Shown here: in pieces, positions 1 through 8,873 of the stretch | How the letters are laid out: each line of letters starts with the position of its first letter | How positions within the stretch are numbered: the first letter of the stretch is position 1 | DNA from: Azospirillum ramasamyi | GTDB taxonomy: Bacteria; Pseudomonadota; Alphaproteobacteria; Azospirillales; Azospirillaceae | Reading direction: 5' to 3' | Assembly: GCF_003233655.1 (NCBI RefSeq) | Contig: NZ_CP029829.1 | Coordinates: 1,870,978-1,934,977 of the forward strand | Length of the DNA: 64,000 bases | Position numbers and translations under genes: made by a program | The notes under the pieces: generated by a model | What the model was told of the DNA's origin: nothing | The model's input: the letters and a program-made list of their open reading frames with translations, nothing else | The model's database searches: none

Positions 1-945
1 CATGAACAGGGTCTGGATGTCGATGGGGAAATGCGAGACGACGCGCAGCGCCTCCAGGGGATTGCGCAACGGCCTCTGCACCACCCACGGCCAGAACACG
101 GCCATGATCGCATAGGCGACGGGAATCGCCGGCCACAAGGACAGGAAGGCGCGCCGCGCATCGGCAAGCGCCCAGCGATGCCCCTCCTGCCGGGTCACCA
201 ACGCGAAATGCAGAGCCATGGCGACAGCGAGATAGAAACCGGCCAGCACCCCGCCGACGCGGATCGCCAGCGTCAGGCCCAGCACGAGCCCGAACTTCAG
301 CACCGCGCTGCGGCTGGGCCGCGGCATCTGCTTGAGGATGCGGGTGGCGAAATAGAGCGTCCACACCATGCCGGCCGCGAACGGCACGTCCTTGGTGTTG
401 TTGAACATCGCACCGTAATAGACGCCGGTCAGCGACAGCAGCGCCGCGGCGATGAAACCGGCGCGCGGCCCGGCCAGCAGCCGGGTGTACCGCCATGTCC
501 CGGCAATGCCCAGCACGCCGACCAGCGCGCAGAGCAGATGCCGCGTCTCGTATTCCTCGAAGGGGGAAAAGGGCACGATGACGGCGGTGACGAGGTCGAA
601 CAGGCCGCCGTAATAGGCCAGATCCTTGAAATGGAAGGCGGAGCGGTCCTGGAAGAAGCTGGTGTAGTAGGACAGCAGCTTCTTGCCGTAGATGTGCTGC
701 ACCTCCTCGTCCGTGCTGATGCCGTAGCTGAGGAAGGTCAGGGCGGCGAGGATCAGCAGCCCCAGCAGCAGGGCGCGCGACAGCCCGTCCCACAGCGCCG
801 CCTCGCTGCGGGGCAGCGCGAGGCCGGCGGCAGCGGCGGTGCCGGGGCCGGAGGATGGCGGGGCGGTTCCGGCGGGACGCCGGTCGGCAGGCACCCCGTC
901 ACCGGCGTCTTCGTCGCCGGTGCGCAGGCGGGTCTCGATGCTCAT
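1..945 (-). CDS. Membrane glycosyltransferase, GT39/ArnT-like (C-terminus outside window)
   Basis: An open frame runs on the minus strand from ATG at 945 to the window edge, giving 315 codons without a stop. After a polar N-terminus of about 40 residues come seven or eight hydrophobic segments (for example LLLGLLILAALTFLSYG). The first loop carries acidic residues (STDEEVQH), as in polyprenol-phosphate-sugar transferases of the GT-C fold, where such acids are catalytic. The ATG overlaps the stop of the upstream GT2 gene (ATGA), so the two are co-translated. A polyprenyl-phosphate-sugar synthase followed by a multi-span transferase suggests a pair that loads a sugar on a lipid carrier and transfers it in the periplasm. 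The acceptor cannot be told. Family level is inference from topology and context. Confidence 0.7.
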   Translation of the reverse strand, partial: MSIETRLRTGDEDAGDGVPADRRPAGTAPPSSGPGTAAAAGLALPRSEAALWDGLSRALLLGLLILAALTFLSYGISTDEEVQHIYGKKLLSYYTSFFQDRSAFHFKDLAYYGGLFDLVTAVIVPFSPFEEYETRHLLCALVGVLGIAGTWRYTRLLAGPRAGFIAAALLSLTGVYYGAMFNNTKDVPFAAGMVWTLYFATRILKQMPRPSRSAVLKFGLVLGLTLAIRVGGVLAGFYLAVAMALHFALVTRQEGHRWALADARRAFLSLWPAIPVAYAIMAVFWPWVVQRPLRNPLEALRVVSHFPIDIQTLFM

Positions 946-2063
946 CGCTGCCGCTCCTGCCCAGCCGGGTTGTCGACCGGATCGAACCCGTGCCCGTGCT
1001 GATCGTCCGCCGTGGCGAAGCCGTGGGCGGAGCGCACGATGAACAGCGGCCTGCCCTTCACCTCGGCAAAGACGCGGCCCAGATAATCGCCGATGATGCC
1101 CAGCGTGATCAGCTGGATGCCGCCCAGGAACAGCACCGCGACCAGCAGCGATTCATAGCCGGGCACGTCGATGCCGTAGAACAGCGTGCGGACCAAGCGG
1201 ATCAGGATATAGACGAAGGCCACGCCCGACACGGCCATGCCCACCAGGCTCCAGACCCGCAGGGGGAAGGTAGAGAAGGCGGTCAGTCCGTCGAAGGACA
1301 GGCGCAGCAGCTTGACGAAGCCCCATTTGGTGTCACCGCCGGCGCGCTCCCCCTGTTCATAGGGGATGGCGGCCTGACGGAAGCCGACCCAGGCGAAGAT
1401 GCCCTTCATGAAGCGCGTGCGCTCCGGCATCCGGTTGATCACCTCGACCACGCGGCGGTCCATCAGGCGGAAATCGCCGACCTCGCGCGGAAGCTTGATC
1501 TCCGACAGATGGTCGAAAATCCAGTAGAACAGCTTGGCGAACAGCCGATGCTTCAGGCTCTGCCCGATCCGGGCGTGCCGCACGGCGACGACCACGTCGT
1601 ACCCCTCGCGCCACTTGGCGATGAAGGCCGGCAGCAGTTCCGGCGGATGCTGGAGGTCGGCGTCCATCGGCACCACGGCGTCGCCGGTGGCGTGGCTGAG
1701 CCCGGCTGACAGCGCCAGTTCCTTGCCGAAATTGCGCGACAGGTCGACCACCTTCACCCTGGGGTTGCGGTCATGGACGTCCAGCAGCCGGTCGACGGTG
1801 TCGTCGCGGCTGCCGTCGTTGACGCAGACCACCTCCCAATCCATCTCCAGCCCGTCCAGCACCGGGGTGAGGCGGGCGAACAGGGCGTCGATGTTGGCTC
1901 CTTCGTTATAGAAGGGGATGACGACCGACAATCGTCCGCGCCGCGGGCGGCATAGGCGATCGGCGGATGGTTGGGCTTCGCCGGGACTTGCGCCCGGACG
2001 GCGTGCGGAAGCGGTGCCGGCATCCGAAGAGGCCGCGGAAATGGGCGCGTCGGGAATGGACAT
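942..2063 (-). CDS. Glycosyltransferase family 2, GtrB/DPM1-like polyprenyl-phosphate sugar synthase
   Basis: GT-A fold enzyme of about 373 residues expected to move a nucleotide sugar onto undecaprenyl phosphate at the inner face of the membrane. Visible are the N-terminal strand LSVVIPFYNEG (about residues 46-56), VNDGSRDDT (81-89), the metal/nucleotide motif MDADLQHPPE (133-142), and two C-terminal membrane segments around VWSLVGMAVSGVAFVYIL and LLVAVLFLGGIQLITLGI, the usual GtrB/DPM1 layout. The frame is open to 2147, but the first 28 residues there are arginine-rich and unlike the family, so ATG 2063 is preferred; neither start has a strong Shine-Dalgarno. It overlaps the downstream membrane glycosyltransferase by four bases. 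A terminator-like hairpin lies upstream near 2203-2229. Confidence 0.85.
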   Translation of the reverse strand: MSIPDAPISAASSDAGTASARRPGASPGEAQPSADRLCRPRRGRLSVVIPFYNEGANIDALFARLTPVLDGLEMDWEVVCVNDGSRDDTVDRLLDVHDRNPRVKVVDLSRNFGKELALSAGLSHATGDAVVPMDADLQHPPELLPAFIAKWREGYDVVVAVRHARIGQSLKHRLFAKLFYWIFDHLSEIKLPREVGDFRLMDRRVVEVINRMPERTRFMKGIFAWVGFRQAAIPYEQGERAGGDTKWGFVKLLRLSFDGLTAFSTFPLRVWSLVGMAVSGVAFVYILIRLVRTLFYGIDVPGYESLLVAVLFLGGIQLITLGIIGDYLGRVFAEVKGRPLFIVRSAHGFATADDQHGHGFDPVDNPAGQERQR

Positions 2064-2470
2064 GGCCAGCCGTCGGATCAAAGCGTCAGAGACCGGGAGA
2101 GTATGGGATCGGCGCCGACCCCGGACGGCCGCTGCGCCCTTTGTCATATACCACGATACCAGGGTTGTTCAAAATGCCTCTCCTGTGACCGCCGCGGCAT
2201 AAAAAATCGCCTTTCCGCCCGGGAAAGCGCCCGCGGGACGGCGGCCCGCGTCCCCTCGCACCGGGCAAACATGCATGGCGTCCGTTTATTCCACGCCCCC
2301 GTCCGTTGCTTTCCCCTGCGTCAGCCTGACCCTTTCCGCTGCCGGAATATGCGGTACGGCCATACCGGGGCATGTGGCACGCTTCCTGAAACAGGTCGTG
2401 GAGGCTGACCTTTTCCGGTCGCCCTGACCAAGCGTTGAGCAGCGACCCTGTGCTGACGGAGGCCTCGACC
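2064..2470. other. Divergent intergenic region between GT2 gene and chemoreceptor
   Basis: About 400 bases without a convincing gene. The minus strand holds a GC stem (2208-2216 with 2222-2229, one bulge) followed by six T (complement of 2201-2206). This looks like an intrinsic terminator or attenuator placed before the glycosyltransferase pair. On the plus strand the only clear signal is the Shine-Dalgarno GGAGG at 2458-2462 ahead of the receptor ATG at 2471. No confident -35/-10 pair was found. Confidence 0.5.
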
Positions 2471-4479
2471 ATGAGCCTTTTCAATCGCTTTTCCGTGGGT
2501 TCCAAGATCACAGCGGCCAGCGCCGGCATCCTGGTGTTCCTGGTGCTGATCGGCGGCATCGGCGTGGCGGCCCTGTCCATGCCGGCGGTGCGGTGGAGAC
2601 CTACCGGCGGCTCGGCCAGCAGACCAACGAGGCCGGGCGAATCCAGGCCCTGATGCTGGAGATGCGCCAGCAATCCACCCGCTTCCTGCTGACCGGCGAT
2701 CCGGAGGTCGGCGGCGCCGTCCGCAGCCTTGCCGACGAGGCGGCGCAGACCATCGACAAGGCCCGCAGCCTGTTCGCCGACCCGGCCCTGCTGCAGACCG
2801 TCGACCACATGGCGCAGGAGATCGCCCGGTACCGGGAAGCCTTCGCCGCGACGATGGAGCTGCAGGCCCAGCGCAGTCAGGCCATTGCCGAACTGGACGA
2901 GATCGGCCCCCGGCTGGAAGGCGCGCTGGACAGCATCATGGACAGCGCCGGCGCCGCCGGCGACACCGACGCCGCCTATCTGGCGGGCATGGCCCTGCGC
3001 CACATGCTGTCGGCCCGCATTTCGGCCACGCGCTACAACATCGACGGCTCCCCTGCGCTGGCCAGCCAGACCCGCTCGCAGTTCACCGACGCCGCCAGCC
3101 GCGGCGGGGCGATGATGGCGAAGCTGACCGACCTGGACCGCCGCAAGATGGCGATGTCCTACACCGCGATGCTGCGCGTCTACACCACCGGCTTCAATGC
3201 CGTGGTCAAGGCGACGACCGAGCGCGACCGGCTGGTGGCCGAGGTGCTGACCCCCGTCGGCGACTCCGTTGCCGCCCAGGCGGAGCAACTGACCGTCGCC
3301 AGCATCGGCCATCAGAAGCAGCTGGGCGAGGAGACCGGCGCCCTCATCACCAGGGCGCTGACCGTGATGATCGCCGCCTCTCTGGTCGCGGTGGTCCTGG
3401 GGCTGGTGACCGCGCTGCTGATCGGCCGCGGACTGTCGCGCCCGGTGGTGGCGATCACCGACCGGATGACCCGGCTGGCCGGCGGCGACCGCGGGGTCGA
3501 CATCCCCGGCCTGGACCGCGCCGACGAGATCGGCGGCATGGCCAAGGCTCTGCAGGTCTTCAAGGAAAGCCTGGTCGAGAGCGATCGTCTGGCCGAGGCC
3601 CAACGGGCCGACCATGAGGCGCAGCGCAATCGCGGCGAGCGGATCGACCGTCTGACCCAGGAGTTCGACCGGCTGGTCCTCGCGGCGCTGGGCCGGGTGT
3701 CGGCGGCGGCGACGCAGCTTCAGGCGACGGCCCAGACCATGTCCGCCACCGCCGAGCAGACCACCCGGCAGGCCGACGCGGTCGCCAGCGCCTCTCTCGA
3801 CGCGACCGGCAACGTCGAGACGGTGGCCGACGCGACCGAGGAGCTGACCGCCTCCATCGCCGAGATCGGCCGGCAGGTGGCCGAGAGCACCCGCATCGCC
3901 GGGCAGGCGGTCGCCACCGCCGAGAAGACCGACGGCACCGTCCGGGGGCTGGTCGATGCCGCCCAGCGCATCGGCGAGGTGGTGCAGCTGATCACCGACA
4001 TCGCCAGCCAGACCAATCTGCTCGCGCTGAACGCCACCATCGAGGCGGCACGGGCGGGGGAGGCCGGCAAGGGCTTCGCCGTGGTGGCGCAGGAGGTGAA
4101 GAGCCTCGCCAACCAGACCGCCAAGGCGACGGAGGAGATCGGCAGCCAGATCGCCGGCATCCAGGAGATCAGCCGGCAGGCCGCCGGCGCCATCGCCGAG
4201 ATCGGCCGGGTCATCGCCGAGATCAACCACATCTCCACCACCATCGCCGCCGCGGTGGAGGAGCAGGGTGCGGCCACCAAGGAGATCAGCCGCAACGTCC
4301 AGCAGGCCGCGCGCGGCACCCAGCAGGTGTCCGGCAACATCGCCGGCGTATCGGAGGCCGCGGCATCCACCGGCGGCGCCTCGCGCGAGGTGCTGACCGC
4401 CGCCGACGGGCTGAACCGTGAGGCGGCCGACCTGCGCGGCTTCGTGTCGCGCTTCCTGGCCGATATGCGGGCCGCGTAA
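2471..4479 (+). pseudogene. Methyl-accepting chemotaxis protein with an apparent one-base frameshift
   Basis: Transmembrane chemoreceptor split over two frames. The first frame begins at ATG 2471 after GGAGG, and encodes the cytoplasmic tip and first membrane helix ([20 protein letters not shown]), then goes off at about 2579. The second frame carries the rest: a helical periplasmic sensor region like HBM/four-helix-bundle domains, a second membrane helix ([18 protein letters not shown]), HAMP, and the signalling hairpin [20 protein letters not shown]. Restoring one A near 2578-2580 gives the smooth join [15 protein letters not shown] and a 2010-base, 669-residue gene, so the defect is a single deletion. 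It may be real inactivation or a sequencing error; the rest of the frame is undamaged, which favours a recent event or error. Confidence 0.85.
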
Positions 4480-4517
4480 GAAACGGCACCGAACTTCAGC
4501 ACGGCCGTGACAGTTGT

Positions 4518-4563
4518 GGCGCCGGCACGACCCGAACAGACCGGGTCTTGCCGGCGCCCTTCT
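4518..4563 (+). terminator. Intrinsic terminator after the chemoreceptor
   Basis: A long GC stem: GGCGCCGGCA at 4518-4527 pairs with TGCCGGCGCC at 4549-4558, with an inner stem GACCCG/CGGGTC. It is followed by the short pyrimidine tract CTTCT. It lies 39 bases after the receptor stop and before the next gene. Confidence 0.65.
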
Positions 4564-4639
4564 ACTGCCGGGCAGCCCTGCTCTATTGCCCGGCTACATT
4601 CCCCTTGCGCCGGGACGCCCCCTTGGGCACATAGGCGCC

Positions 4640-5302
4640 ATGATCCTGACCCCCATCGCCATCGACGACATGCCGAAGGCCATCGCGGCCTTCGACGCCC
4701 ATCTGGAAGGCCATGCCCAGGCGCGGGCCGCCTTCCGCCGGATCGCCGCGACCTGGCCCGTTCGGCCGGAGGACGAGCCGGGCGGCGGCGTCGACACGCC
4801 GGCCCACCGGGCCGAGGCGGTGCGGCTGGCCCATGCCCACGGCATCGACACGCTGGACGAGCCGCCCAGCCGCTCCTTCATGTGGGACGGCAAGGTGATC
4901 CGCACCGATGTCGAGGCGACGGTGATCGTGCATGAGGTGGCGCATTGGCTGTGCGCGGCGCCGGAGCGGCGGACGCTGATCGATTACGGCCTTGGCCCGG
5001 GCCCCGAGACCACCGCCCGCAAGGAGGCCCGCGCCGACAAGCGCTTGTGCTTCGAGGACTGCATGCATGAGGAACAGCAGACTTCGCTGCTGGGAGTGCT
5101 GTGGGAGGTGGAGTTGGGCCAGCCGGGGATCCTGGCCTTCCTGGAACAGAACTGGATGGAGCATTGGGAGCGGCCGAGCACCGCCGCCTTCTTCATCCGC
5201 CACGCCGAGGAACTGTTCGCCCGCGGCCTGATCGACGCCGACGGCCGCCCGACGACGGCACGGGACTGGGCGGATGCGCGCAAGGGCGTGCTGGTGGGCT
5301 AA
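4640..5302 (+). CDS. EpmC/YfcM-like HExxH protein (putative elongation factor P hydroxylase family)
   Basis: A soluble protein of 220 residues from ATG 4640. The frame is open back to 4514, but those 42 codons look non-native. The core is IVHEVAHWLCAAPERR (H98, E99, H102), followed by LIDYG and a later acidic block CFEDCMHEEQQ. The order of a histidine-bearing HExxHW motif, a basic ERR, then a D-Y/F-G element resembles EpmC (YfcM), which hydroxylates the modified lysine of EF-P in gamma-proteobacteria. That identification is from remembered motif pattern, and the alternative is an unrelated zinc-binding HExxH protein. No efp or epmA/B gene is in the window. It is convergent with the receptor gene at 5505-7202. 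Confidence 0.6.
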   Translation: MILTPIAIDDMPKAIAAFDAHLEGHAQARAAFRRIAATWPVRPEDEPGGGVDTPAHRAEAVRLAHAHGIDTLDEPPSRSFMWDGKVIRTDVEATVIVHEVAHWLCAAPERRTLIDYGLGPGPETTARKEARADKRLCFEDCMHEEQQTSLLGVLWEVELGQPGILAFLEQNWMEHWERPSTAAFFIRHAEELFARGLIDADGRPTTARDWADARKGVLVG

Positions 5303-5319
5303 GCCTAGGCTTACGATTG

Positions 5320-5464
5320 CCCCCACCTGTCCTCTCCCGCTTCGCAGGGGAGGGACTGCCGTCGAATGCCGACAAAGCTCCGATCCCTCCCCCGCCCAGC
5401 TCTCGCACAAAGCTCTGCTTTGTGCTGACGCGGCAGGCGAACCGTAGGTCCGCTGAGGTGGGGG
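5320..5464. repeat. Palindromic intergenic element with inverted ends
   Basis: The sequence between two convergent genes begins with CCCCCACCT (5320-5328) and ends with its complement AGGTGGGGG (5456-5464). Inside lies the perfect hairpin GCACAAAG-CTCTG-CTTTGTGC (5405-5425), which could also act as a bidirectional terminator. It resembles small non-coding palindromic repeats of alphaproteobacteria. No second copy was recognised in this window, so repeat status is inference. Confidence 0.45.
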
Positions 5465-5504
5465 TCCAACTCCGCAAGAACCCACCACCCTTGCGACCCC
5501 GCCA

Positions 5505-7202
5505 TCACGCCGCGGTGATGCGGGTGATGAAGGCTTCGATCTCGTGGTCCAGACGGTTGAAGCTGCGCGACAGTTCTTCCGTCGTGTTCTGGACCGAACC
5601 GGCGGATTGGCCGGTGGTTTCGGCCGCCTGCTGGACCAGACGCATTTCCTGCATCACCGCCATGGTGTCGACGGCGGCGCGCTGGGACCGGGCGCTGATG
5701 TCGCGGGTGGCAGCGTCCTGCTCCTCCACCGCGGCGGCGACGGTGCCGAGCGATTCGTCGACCTGACGGATGGTGCCGACGATGGCGCGGATGGCGCCGA
5801 CCGCCGCATGGGTCGCCGCCTGGACCGCGGCGATTTCAGCGCCGATCTCTTCCGTCGCCTTGGCGGTCTGGTTGGCGAGGCTCTTCACCTCCTGCGCCAC
5901 CACGGCGAAGCCCTTCCCCGCCTCGCCGGCGCGTGCCGCCTCGATGGTGGCGTTCAGCGCGAGCAGATTGGTCTGGCCGGCGATCGACTGGATCAGGCCG
6001 ACGACCTCCTCGATCTTGCGGCTGGCCTCGCTCAGCCCCTGGACGATGCTGTCGGTGCGGCCGGCCTCCTCCACCGCGCCGCGGGCGAGCTGCGCCGACT
6101 GGCTGATGGAGCGGGTGATCTCGTCGATGGAGGCGCGGAGCTGCTCGGCGCCGGCCGCCACGCTCTCGACCTCGCTGGTCGCCTCCTGCACGGAATGGGC
6201 GACGCTGTCGCTGTGGTGGCTGGTCTGCTTGGCGTTGTCGAGCATCGAGCTGGCTTCGTTGCGCACCGAGGTGGCGGAGCGCACCAGTTCGCCCATCATC
6301 GACTTGACCGACGCCTCCAGGTCGTTGGCGAGCGCCGACATCGCCTGACGCCGTTCCTGGTCGTTGCGGATGCGCATCGCCTCCTGCTCGCGCGACAGTT
6401 CCTGCACCCGCATGGCGTTCTCCTTGAACACCTGGACGGTGCGGGCCATCTGGCCGATCTCGTCGCCGCGGTCCGCGGCGGGAATGTCGGCCTCCAGGTT
6501 GCCGCGCGCCAGCCGTTCCATCACGTCGGTCAGGCGCACGATGGGCCGGGCGATGTTCAAGCCGATGAACAGGGCCACGCCGACCGTCACCAGCAACGCG
6601 CCGCCCGCCACCAGCATGAAGGCCTGTGTCGTGTTGTCGACCGACGCGTTGACCTGGGTGTAGGCGTCCGTGGAGACCTTGCGCTTGTAGGTCAGATAGT
6701 CGCGGCTGGTCGCATGCAGGCGGGTGTAGGCCGACTGCACCTCCTGCAGGAAGTCCAGCGGATCGACGCCCATCTTCAGCAGGTCGAGGAAACTCCCCAC
6801 CTTTGCAAGATAGGTCGCGGCGTCGCTGCCGAACCGCTCGAAATACTTCGCTTCCTCGTCGGTTTCGGCGGTTGCGCCCTTCAATGCTTCCGACTGGCCC
6901 TTCAGCTTTTCGAGCTGGCCGCTGAGGGCCTTCATCTCCTCATCCACCGCCTTGGGCGAGGCGTTCGCGTTGCTGAGGATCACGGTCCGGTACATGCCGG
7001 CGTGGGCCACCGTCAAGGTGTCGGTCAGCCCCTGGATCTCCGCCTCCCGTGTGAAGGAGCGGTTGAACAGGGTGTCGAGCAGCGTCGACTGCTGGGTGAT
7101 CGCCGACCAGCCGAGCAGCGCGATCACCAGCATGCCGATGATCGCCGTCGTCGCCGGAATGGCCATCTTGACGGGGATGTGGAAGTTGTTGAGGAGGGTC
7201 AT
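5505..7202 (-). CDS. Methyl-accepting chemotaxis protein
   Basis: Membrane chemoreceptor of 565 residues. Start ATG 7202 is chosen because it opens [17 protein letters not shown] directly before the first membrane helix ([18 protein letters not shown]) and has AGGTG upstream; the frame runs back to 7412 with an unlikely arginine-rich leader. A periplasmic four-helix-bundle type sensor (about residues 35-190) is followed by a second membrane helix ([20 protein letters not shown]), HAMP with [16 protein letters not shown], and the cytoplasmic hairpin [20 protein letters not shown]. There is no obvious C-terminal CheR-tethering pentapeptide. Its hairpin DNA is almost identical to that of the broken receptor at 2471-4479. 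The ligand is unknown. Confidence 0.9.
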   Translation of the reverse strand: MTLLNNFHIPVKMAIPATTAIIGMLVIALLGWSAITQQSTLLDTLFNRSFTREAEIQGLTDTLTVAHAGMYRTVILSNANASPKAVDEEMKALSGQLEKLKGQSEALKGATAETDEEAKYFERFGSDAATYLAKVGSFLDLLKMGVDPLDFLQEVQSAYTRLHATSRDYLTYKRKVSTDAYTQVNASVDNTTQAFMLVAGGALLVTVGVALFIGLNIARPIVRLTDVMERLARGNLEADIPAADRGDEIGQMARTVQVFKENAMRVQELSREQEAMRIRNDQERRQAMSALANDLEASVKSMMGELVRSATSVRNEASSMLDNAKQTSHHSDSVAHSVQEATSEVESVAAGAEQLRASIDEITRSISQSAQLARGAVEEAGRTDSIVQGLSEASRKIEEVVGLIQSIAGQTNLLALNATIEAARAGEAGKGFAVVAQEVKSLANQTAKATEEIGAEIAAVQAATHAAVGAIRAIVGTIRQVDESLGTVAAAVEEQDAATRDISARSQRAAVDTMAVMQEMRLVQQAAETTGQSAGSVQNTTEELSRSFNRLDHEIEAFITRITAA

Positions 7203-7857
7203 GGGGCACCTGCGTCGGCCGCCGGTTCGGGGCGCGAACCATCCGGCATGGCATTGGGGCGAAGGAGCGGAGGGCGGCCGCGCGGCGCGGGCGGCGCCAT
7301 CGGCACCACCCTGCGCTCCGCCATCGCCGCACCGCTCTGCGATACGTGGTTGGAACGAGATCCCTGTCCGGGTCGGCATCCGGGGCGGCCGTCCCGCCGG
7401 CACGGTCGCCACCGCGCCATCTCATCCCGAAAATCTTTTTCAATGATTAACGGCGCACTTTTTGCCTGAATATTTGATCTGTCGCAATCGGCTTCAAATT
7501 TTCCGACATATTCCTGCATGCATATCTGGATCATACTATAATATGCGCAACTGGACGGCATTCTTCTCTTTCCCAAGGCGGACCCGGCCGGACGCCGCCA
7601 CAATCACGGCAATTTCTCCTTTTCCGTGTTTTCACATATCATTATACAGCCTTGAAGCAAGCAATATGCTTCACTCTTCATACCATTAGAGGCTAACAGG
7701 AAACAAATCTCTCATCAATGGTGCGGCCATCAGCCATACCGTCGCATGCGACAGGCATGAGCGCATCGTCCTCCGCCAGCCGGACGGCAGGAGGCTTCAA
7801 GTAGAGTTCAGAACTTTCCAAATATATGCCGAACGACGACGGCATCGGCGCGGACCG
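7203..7857. other. Long intergenic region, partly AT-rich
   Basis: About 650 bases upstream of the minus-strand receptor gene and downstream of the minus-strand AEC permease. The segment 7430-7700 is clearly less GC-rich than its surroundings, which fits promoter and untranslated sequence for the receptor. A TATAAT occurs at 7537-7542 on the plus strand, but there is no suitable -35 box and no plus-strand gene follows. No gene is supported here. Confidence 0.4.
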
Positions 7858-8802
7858 CTAGCCCGCGGCGGACACCATGAAGGCGATCGAAATCGACACC
7901 GGCGACAACAGGGTGGAGATCAGCAGAGACATCGACACCACGTCCCGCCCGGCGTTGTAGCGTTCGGCGAAGACATAGGCGTTGATGCCGATGGGCAGGG
8001 CCGCGGCGGTCACGGCGGGGGCGACCCAAAGCGGCGGCAGGTCGAAGACATGGATGGCCAGCAGCCAGGTCAGCAGCGGATGCAGCCCCGTCTTCAGCAG
8101 CGCCACGACCGTCGCCGGCAGCACCGCACCAGAGGCCGGGCTGAGGGCCAGCGAGGCGCCCAAGGTGAAGCAGGCACAGGGAAGCACCGTCTGGGCCAGC
8201 ATGGTGAAGCTCTTCATCACCATGGGCGGAATCGGCAGATGGATCAGGTTGGCCGCCAGCCCGAGGATGACCGACACCACCAGCGGGCTGGTCAGCGTCG
8301 CCTTGGCCGCTCCCAGCGTCGCCTGCACCGGACGCCCCGACCGGCCGCCGCGCGCCGACCGCTGGGTCTCCGCCAGCATGGTGGCCGAGGTGAACAGCAA
8401 GGGCGACTGGAAGACGATCAGCAGCATCACCGGCACCGCCACCGTCGGCCCGTAGGCCTCCATGATGATGGGCGAGCCGAGAAGCGCGATGTTGGAAAAG
8501 GAACCGGCAAGGCCGATGGGTGCGATCTGCTCCCGCCGGCCCGCCATCCGCATCCACAGCCCGCCCACCAGGAATACCGCCACCGCCGCGATGTAGAAGG
8601 ATCCCAGCACCGCCCATTCCAGAGGGTCGGGGATGTCGGCACGCACCATGTTGGAGAACAGCAGCGCCGGCAGCGCATAGATGCCGAGGAAGCGGGAAAG
8701 CCCCTGAACCATCGCATTGCTGAACCCGCGGTAGCGTGCCGCCCAGTAGCCGAGGGCGATCAGGCCGAACATCGGCAGAACGATCTGGAAAATCAACGAC
8801 AT
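7858..8802 (-). CDS. AEC-family transporter (auxin efflux carrier/malate permease type)
   Basis: Integral membrane protein of 314 residues with about ten hydrophobic segments. The start MSLIFQIVLPMFGLIALGYW and the helix pair around GLSRFLGIYALPALLFSNM are typical of the AEC (YfdV/MleP) family. AEC members export or exchange organic acids such as malonate, malate or lactate, and the auxin link of the family name need not apply. The gene is 71 bases downstream of an RraA-type aldolase gene on the same strand. That suggests uptake or export of a keto or hydroxy acid handled by that enzyme. The substrate is inference only. Confidence 0.85.
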   Translation of the reverse strand: MSLIFQIVLPMFGLIALGYWAARYRGFSNAMVQGLSRFLGIYALPALLFSNMVRADIPDPLEWAVLGSFYIAAVAVFLVGGLWMRMAGRREQIAPIGLAGSFSNIALLGSPIIMEAYGPTVAVPVMLLIVFQSPLLFTSATMLAETQRSARGGRSGRPVQATLGAAKATLTSPLVVSVILGLAANLIHLPIPPMVMKSFTMLAQTVLPCACFTLGASLALSPASGAVLPATVVALLKTGLHPLLTWLLAIHVFDLPPLWVAPAVTAAALPIGINAYVFAERYNAGRDVVSMSLLISTLLSPVSISIAFMVSAAG

Positions 8803-8873
8803 GGACGCGGCACCGTATGGGCGGGGTCGGCCGGGCGGGCCGACGGAGCGGGGCTTTCCTTACACCGATCCGC

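Noticed and set aside
2086-4230. A 714-codon minus-strand open frame over the first chemoreceptor
   Set aside because: It is the GC-rich antisense shadow of a well-supported receptor, has low-complexity composition and no recognisable domain.
7537-7542. TATAAT on the plus strand in the AT-rich gap
   Set aside because: No -35 at the right distance and no plus-strand gene follows.
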